Source of the DNA: Defluviitaleaceae bacterium
GTDB lineage: Bacteria; Bacillota; Clostridia; Lachnospirales; WQUN01
DNA: 64,000 bases
Direction of reading: 5' to 3'
Assembly: GCA_009784025.1 (NCBI GenBank)
Contig: WQVK01000002.1
Location: 1 to 64,000 of the forward strand
Below are positions 60,595 to 64,000 of the stretch, one piece after another (position 1 is the stretch's first letter; each line of letters opens with the position of its first letter). Made by a program: the position numbers and the translations under genes. Under the pieces are notes generated by a model that saw nothing but the letters and a program-made list of their open reading frames with translations, searched no databases and was not told the DNA's origin.

Positions 60595-62182
60595 ACTTGG
60601 CTCAATATGGGCTGGGGTATCCAACTGGATGGACGGGAGCTTGTTCTTCCGTGCTTTGGTATGGGTTTTTGACTTTGTAAAGCGGCTTTGTGGCGGCAGT
60701 TTTATTGCCGGGTTTTTTGTGGGGGATGATGCTCACCAGGAACAGAAGCTGAAGGGCAGTATATTTGCGAAAGCTGCGGATAAGCTGCTTAACGGCCTGC
60801 CAAAGCCATTTGTTTCGCCAGAGGAATGGCCTAGATGGCTGTCTAATTTATGCCGTGGCAGCTTTGCGATAAACACAGTGGCAGATGGTGCCGATGTGCC
60901 TATACCGCAGCCTGGCGCCAATGCTGGGTTTAACAGCCTGCTGCAATGGGCGCTGTTTGCTTTGCCTTCATTGGGGCTGCTGATGGTTGTATTTGCTGCG
61001 CCGCTGCTACCTACTATGGCGCTGGCTGGGGCTCTTGTGATAGTTTTGGTTTTTGCGCTACTTAGCCGCCGGTTTGTTGTTGATAATCAGGCGGTTTTTT
61101 TGCTTGTTTTTATTGGGTTAAATATTTTTATCGGATTTATTTCCCTTACTCCGGGGTCTAGCATACGTGTTGCGGCTTTAATTAGCGTGTTTATGTCCAG
61201 TTTGCTGCTGGTTGTGGCTTGTTGTAAGACCCGCCGCAGTGTAGATTTTATGTTTTTTGCATTTTTAATGGGTGCGGCCTGCACTGGGGTTTGGGGTTTT
61301 TATCAGTGGGTTGCGGGGTATGGCTCTGGTATTTGGCTTGACCAAGAGCTTTTTGCCGGGCAATCTAGGGTGTCTTCTACTTTTGGCAACCCTAATGTTT
61401 TTGGCACTTATTTGCTGCTGGCCATTCCCTTAGCTGGGGCATGTGTGATTTATGCGAAAAAGCCATTTTATAAGCTTTGCGCCATGGGGATTACGGGGCT
61501 TTTGGTGGTTAATTTGCTGCTAACTCTGTCTCGTGGCTGCTATTTGTCACTGGCGCTGGCCGCCGGGGTTTTTGTGCTGATTATTGAGAAACGGCTGATT
61601 GTGGCGTTTATTCCGGCCTTGCTGGCGTTGCCATTTGTGCTGCCGGCCACTGTGGTGGCGCGGTTGGTTTCTATTGTTAATTTGCAGGATACTTCCACTG
61701 AGTTTCGCCTATTTATATGGCAGGGTTCGTTGCGGATTTTGGGCGATTTTTGGATGATTGGCCTGGGGCAGGGGATTGAGGCCTATAATGTGGTGTACCC
61801 CTATTATGCCTTTGCAGCCATAGTTTCGCCCCATACCCACAACTTGTTTATGCAGGTGTTTGTGGAGCTAGGGATAGTTGGGCTGGTTGTGTTTATTGGC
61901 GTGCTGGCCTGCTTCTTTAGGGTGATGGCCAATTTTTTGCGCCGTAGCACAAATTTTGGCGATAAAGTGATTGCGGCTGCCATGGTTGCGGCTGTTATCG
62001 GGTTTTTGTTCCAGGGGATTTTTGATTATGTATTCTACAACTACCGTGTGCAGTTGGTTTTTTATATTTTCTTGGGGTTGGGCATTGCTTTCGCTATTAG
62101 CAGAGGGCAAGCTCGTGATAATGCGGATGAGACTAATTTGCTAGACCCGCGGCCGAATTTTACAGAGGGGGATGTGTCATGA
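60584..62182 (+). CDS. O-antigen ligase/polymerase family (Wzy_C) membrane protein
   Basis: 532 residues. A soluble N-terminus of about 125 residues ('LVWVFDFVKRLCGGSFIAGFF') is followed by about eleven membrane helices. The periplasm-type loop has 'SRVSSTFGNPNVFGTYLLLAIP', and 'LLLTLSRGCYLSLALA' and 'SPHTHNLFMQVFVELGIVGLV' are the O-antigen ligase signatures (conserved Arg and His). It likely polymerises or transfers lipid-linked glycans outside the membrane. The start is TTG at 60584, overlapping the upstream gene; GGCGG lies 8 bases before. Its end overlaps the glycosyltransferase start as ATGA. Confidence 0.87.
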   Translation: MSAKLGSIWAGVSNWMDGSLFFRALVWVFDFVKRLCGGSFIAGFFVGDDAHQEQKLKGSIFAKAADKLLNGLPKPFVSPEEWPRWLSNLCRGSFAINTVADGADVPIPQPGANAGFNSLLQWALFALPSLGLLMVVFAAPLLPTMALAGALVIVLVFALLSRRFVVDNQAVFLLVFIGLNIFIGFISLTPGSSIRVAALISVFMSSLLLVVACCKTRRSVDFMFFAFLMGAACTGVWGFYQWVAGYGSGIWLDQELFAGQSRVSSTFGNPNVFGTYLLLAIPLAGACVIYAKKPFYKLCAMGITGLLVVNLLLTLSRGCYLSLALAAGVFVLIIEKRLIVAFIPALLALPFVLPATVVARLVSIVNLQDTSTEFRLFIWQGSLRILGDFWMIGLGQGIEAYNVVYPYYAFAAIVSPHTHNLFMQVFVELGIVGLVVFIGVLACFFRVMANFLRRSTNFGDKVIAAAMVAAVIGFLFQGIFDYVFYNYRVQLVFYIFLGLGIAFAISRGQARDNADETNLLDPRPNFTEGDVS

Positions 62183-63261
62183 TTCGGGTGCTGCATGTTC
62201 TTTCTGATAGCAATATTGGCGGGGCGGGGCATCAGATGCTGGCGCTGCTGGCCAAGCCGCGGGATGGTTTTGAAGTGGAGGTTGCGCTGCCAGAGGGGGC
62301 GCTGCTGATTCCGGCCTTGCAAGAGGCTGGGGTGAAATGCGTGGAGCTGCCGTACCTTGCAGAGAAATCGTTTTCGTTTAGGGCGGTGAGGGCTTTGCGC
62401 ACGTGTATGGAGGCCTACAAGCCGGATATCGTGCATACCCATGCGGCAATGTCTGGACGGTTGGCGGCGCGACTTTATGGCAAATGCAAGGTGGTGCATA
62501 CCAGGCATAGCGTGTTTGACCCAAGCCTCAAACAGCGAGCGCTGGGGCGGTTGGCCAACTGGCTTAGCGATGCGGTTATTGCGGTATCGCCGGCGGCCAT
62601 GGATAATCAGCTTGCCCTGGGCACAAGGCCGGAAAAAATCCATGTGATTTTTAACGGAATGCCAAAGCCGCGGGCGTTTACCCCGGAAGAACGCACCGCC
62701 CTGCGCGAAAAGTACGGCATACCCCAGGAAGCCTTTGTGCTGGCGCAGGTTGCGCGGCTTACAGAGGTGAAGGGCCAGGGGGATATGCTAACGGCGGCCC
62801 GTGATTTTAACCAGAATATTCTGCTGCTGATGGCTGGCGAGGGCGAACTCCGCCCAGAACTGGAGGCCAGGATAGCGGCTGAGGGTATAAAAAATGTACG
62901 TTTGTTGGGTTTTATCAAGGAAGTGGAGGAAGTTTTGGCCGTGATGGATGCGCAGGTATCTGCGTCCTTTGGCACAGAGGCCACATCTTTGGCGCTGGTG
63001 CAGGGAATGAGCATTGGCAAACCCGCGATAGTAACGGATTATGGGGGTAACCCATATGTGATTTCCACCGGGAAGAACGGCGTGGTAGTACCCACGTGCA
63101 ACCCGGCAGCCATGGCTAAGGCGATAAACGGCCTTTGTCAGGATGGTGAGATGTACAACAAGCTGGCGCAAGGTGCGGTGCAAGAGTACGAGAGCCGCTT
63201 TACCGTGGAAGAGATGGTGGATAGGACTTTCGGGCTTTATAGGGAGTTGTTGGTGGGCTGA
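62179..63261 (+). CDS. Glycosyltransferase family 4 (GT-B)
   Basis: 360 residues. 'VLHVLSDSNIGGAGHQMLALL' is the N-terminal acceptor domain. 'KPDIVHTHAAMSGRLAARLYG' and 'VIAVSPAAMDNQLALG' are interdomain elements. The nucleotide-sugar site is in 'VARLTEVKGQGDMLTAA' and 'SFGTEATSLALVQGMSIGKPAIVTDYGG' (E-x7-E type). The donor and acceptor are unknown. It is co-translated with the O-antigen ligase-like protein through an ATGA overlap, which suggests a joint role in a surface or spore polysaccharide. Confidence 0.92.
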   Translation: MIRVLHVLSDSNIGGAGHQMLALLAKPRDGFEVEVALPEGALLIPALQEAGVKCVELPYLAEKSFSFRAVRALRTCMEAYKPDIVHTHAAMSGRLAARLYGKCKVVHTRHSVFDPSLKQRALGRLANWLSDAVIAVSPAAMDNQLALGTRPEKIHVIFNGMPKPRAFTPEERTALREKYGIPQEAFVLAQVARLTEVKGQGDMLTAARDFNQNILLLMAGEGELRPELEARIAAEGIKNVRLLGFIKEVEEVLAVMDAQVSASFGTEATSLALVQGMSIGKPAIVTDYGGNPYVISTGKNGVVVPTCNPAAMAKAINGLCQDGEMYNKLAQGAVQEYESRFTVEEMVDRTFGLYRELLVG

Positions 63262-63305
63262 AGCGAGGCAAAGCCCTATGCGGCCTTAATAAGGAGGATT
63301 TAGAA

Positions 63306-63782
63306 ATGAGAAAATACAGGTTGTTCGGTTTAATCAACCCTGTGGATGTGCTTTTGGTTATTTTAGTTGTGCTTGTTGTTTGGGCGGGGTATCTTTTTTC
63401 TGCGCCGCAGCAGGTTGTTGCGGATAATGCGCAGCGGGTACGGTTTACTATAGAGCTGCCAGCACGGCCGGAGGGTTTTCATGAGGGTATAAGGCCCGGG
63501 GGCGTTGTTTTTGACAGCGTTAGGGGGCTTAATATTGGGCATGTGGTTGATGCTTATGGGCTGCCGTTTTTGGAAGATGCGCCAGATGAGGCCAATAATG
63601 TAATAAGGCGCGGCGCGGTTGAAGGGCTAGAGTTCACTTATATTGTGGTGGAGGCCTGGGCCGTGGTTACGGATTATGCCACGGAAATTGGGCAGTATGT
63701 GGTGCGGGTTAACCAGGAGATTGCGGCAAGGTCTGTGGATTTTGCGGGGCTTGGGTTTATCACCAGCGTAGAGCATATGTAG
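63306..63782 (+). CDS. DUF4330-type single-pass membrane protein
   Basis: 158 residues. 'RLFGLINPVDVLLVILVVLVVWAGYLF' (a LFG..N..D start, then the helix) followed by a beta-rich extracytoplasmic part 'VRFTIELPARPEGFHEGIRPGGVVFDS' fits DUF4330. No function is known. AAGGAGG precedes the ATG. Follows the glycosyltransferase by 44 bases and is probably in the same operon. A second copy of the family starts at 63964. Confidence 0.75.
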   Translation: MRKYRLFGLINPVDVLLVILVVLVVWAGYLFSAPQQVVADNAQRVRFTIELPARPEGFHEGIRPGGVVFDSVRGLNIGHVVDAYGLPFLEDAPDEANNVIRRGAVEGLEFTYIVVEAWAVVTDYATEIGQYVVRVNQEIAARSVDFAGLGFITSVEHM

Positions 63783-63832
63783 CTTAAGAATAAAAATTTT
63801 TTGAAATCAAAAACCGTAATTTTGAAAAATTT

Positions 63833-63859
63833 CAGTTGGTCGGAAAATCCGACCAACTG
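63833..63859. repeat. GTTGGTCGG palindrome between two DUF4330 genes
   Basis: Arm CAGTTGGTCGGA, 3 bases, complement: the same 27-base core as at 9160 and 52079. A TTGAAATCAAAAACCGTAAT stretch like an eroded arm precedes it. Confidence 0.75.
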
Positions 63860-63963
63860 GATTTGACAGGAAGCCCGGCGTAAGGAAAGCAGTTTGTTTC
63901 CCGCAACGCGGCACAGCTCACGGTGGTTAATATTAGTATTACAATGGCAGAATGGAGGACAAG

Positions 63964-64000
63964 ATGATAGACGAAAAAGGTAGACTCTTTAAGCGGGTAA
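63964..64000 (+). CDS. Start of a second DUF4330-type protein (partial)
   Basis: ATG at 63964 with GGAGG 5-6 bases upstream opens 'MIDEKGRLFKRV', which resembles the usual DUF4330 beginning (MIDEKGRLFGK). The window ends after 12 codons. It is probably a tandem relative of the gene at 63306. Confidence 0.6.
   Translation, partial: MIDEKGRLFKRV

Overview
The window looks like chromosomal DNA of an anaerobic, endospore-forming member of the Bacillota, probably class Clostridia. The evidence is Gram-positive lipoproteins and an S-layer homology protein, a spoIVB sporulation protease, a meso-diaminopimelate type MurE, a reverse rubrerythrin next to a Fur/PerR-type regulator, and strong AGGAGG-type ribosome binding sites. 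No rRNA, tRNA or CRISPR array was seen.

Layout. 1-3176: the tail of a serine recombinase, a tiny lipoprotein, and a minus-strand run of nitroreductase, a DUF6106-type protein and an IMP dehydrogenase-like gene whose catalytic Cys position is Ser. 3755-11021: an SLH protein, then a carbohydrate-looking block (intracellular right-handed beta-helix protein, two Gfo/Idh/MocA oxidoreductases) and two small proteins. 11140-12033: a GNAT acetyltransferase bracketed by a 32-bp inverted repeat. 12250-19017: the minus-strand wall cluster murE-murF-mraY-murD-ftsW, which stops before murG. 19197-26544: a U32 peptidase/RlhA-type protein, cysK with a CymR-like Rrf2 regulator, an orphan sugar-binding lipoprotein, and a peroxide-defence group (Fur-family regulator, Cys-rich mini-protein, reverse rubrerythrin) with matching promoter/operator architecture. 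26633-33020: an ABC-2 exporter (two permeases and an ATPase) and pyruvate carboxylase. 33194-36505: a stand-alone 1103-residue tubulin/FtsZ-like protein. 36676-44048: hexuronate genes (fructuronate reductase-like, uxuA), an LCP cell-wall ligase, a hybrid histidine kinase, a zinc-ribbon protein and a WYL regulator. 44402-51100: holA facing away from pyrH-frr-cdsA-dxr-rseP-ispG, a tightly overlapping operon. 51214-56741: HAD phosphatase, glpK, a second HAD, spoIVB and ung. 56763-59775: rplS-lepB-rbgA-dusB behind a near-consensus promoter. 59992-64000: a secreted protein, an O-antigen-ligase-like membrane protein, a glycosyltransferase and two DUF4330-type proteins, which looks like an envelope or spore polysaccharide locus.

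The most unusual feature at window scale is the intergenic DNA. Many gene boundaries carry parts of a mosaic repeat. Its inverted arms are built around a GAGGCTTCGCCTC-like core with poly-A/T hairpins, and they often bracket one of several small palindromic cassettes (a GGTACC cassette, a GTTGGTCGG cassette, a TTATTACA cassette). Several palindromes sit where terminators belong. In at least two places the repeat supplies the last codons of a gene (rbgA, dxr). The tubulin-like gene, the repeat mosaic and the altered IMP dehydrogenase are the items most worth follow-up.
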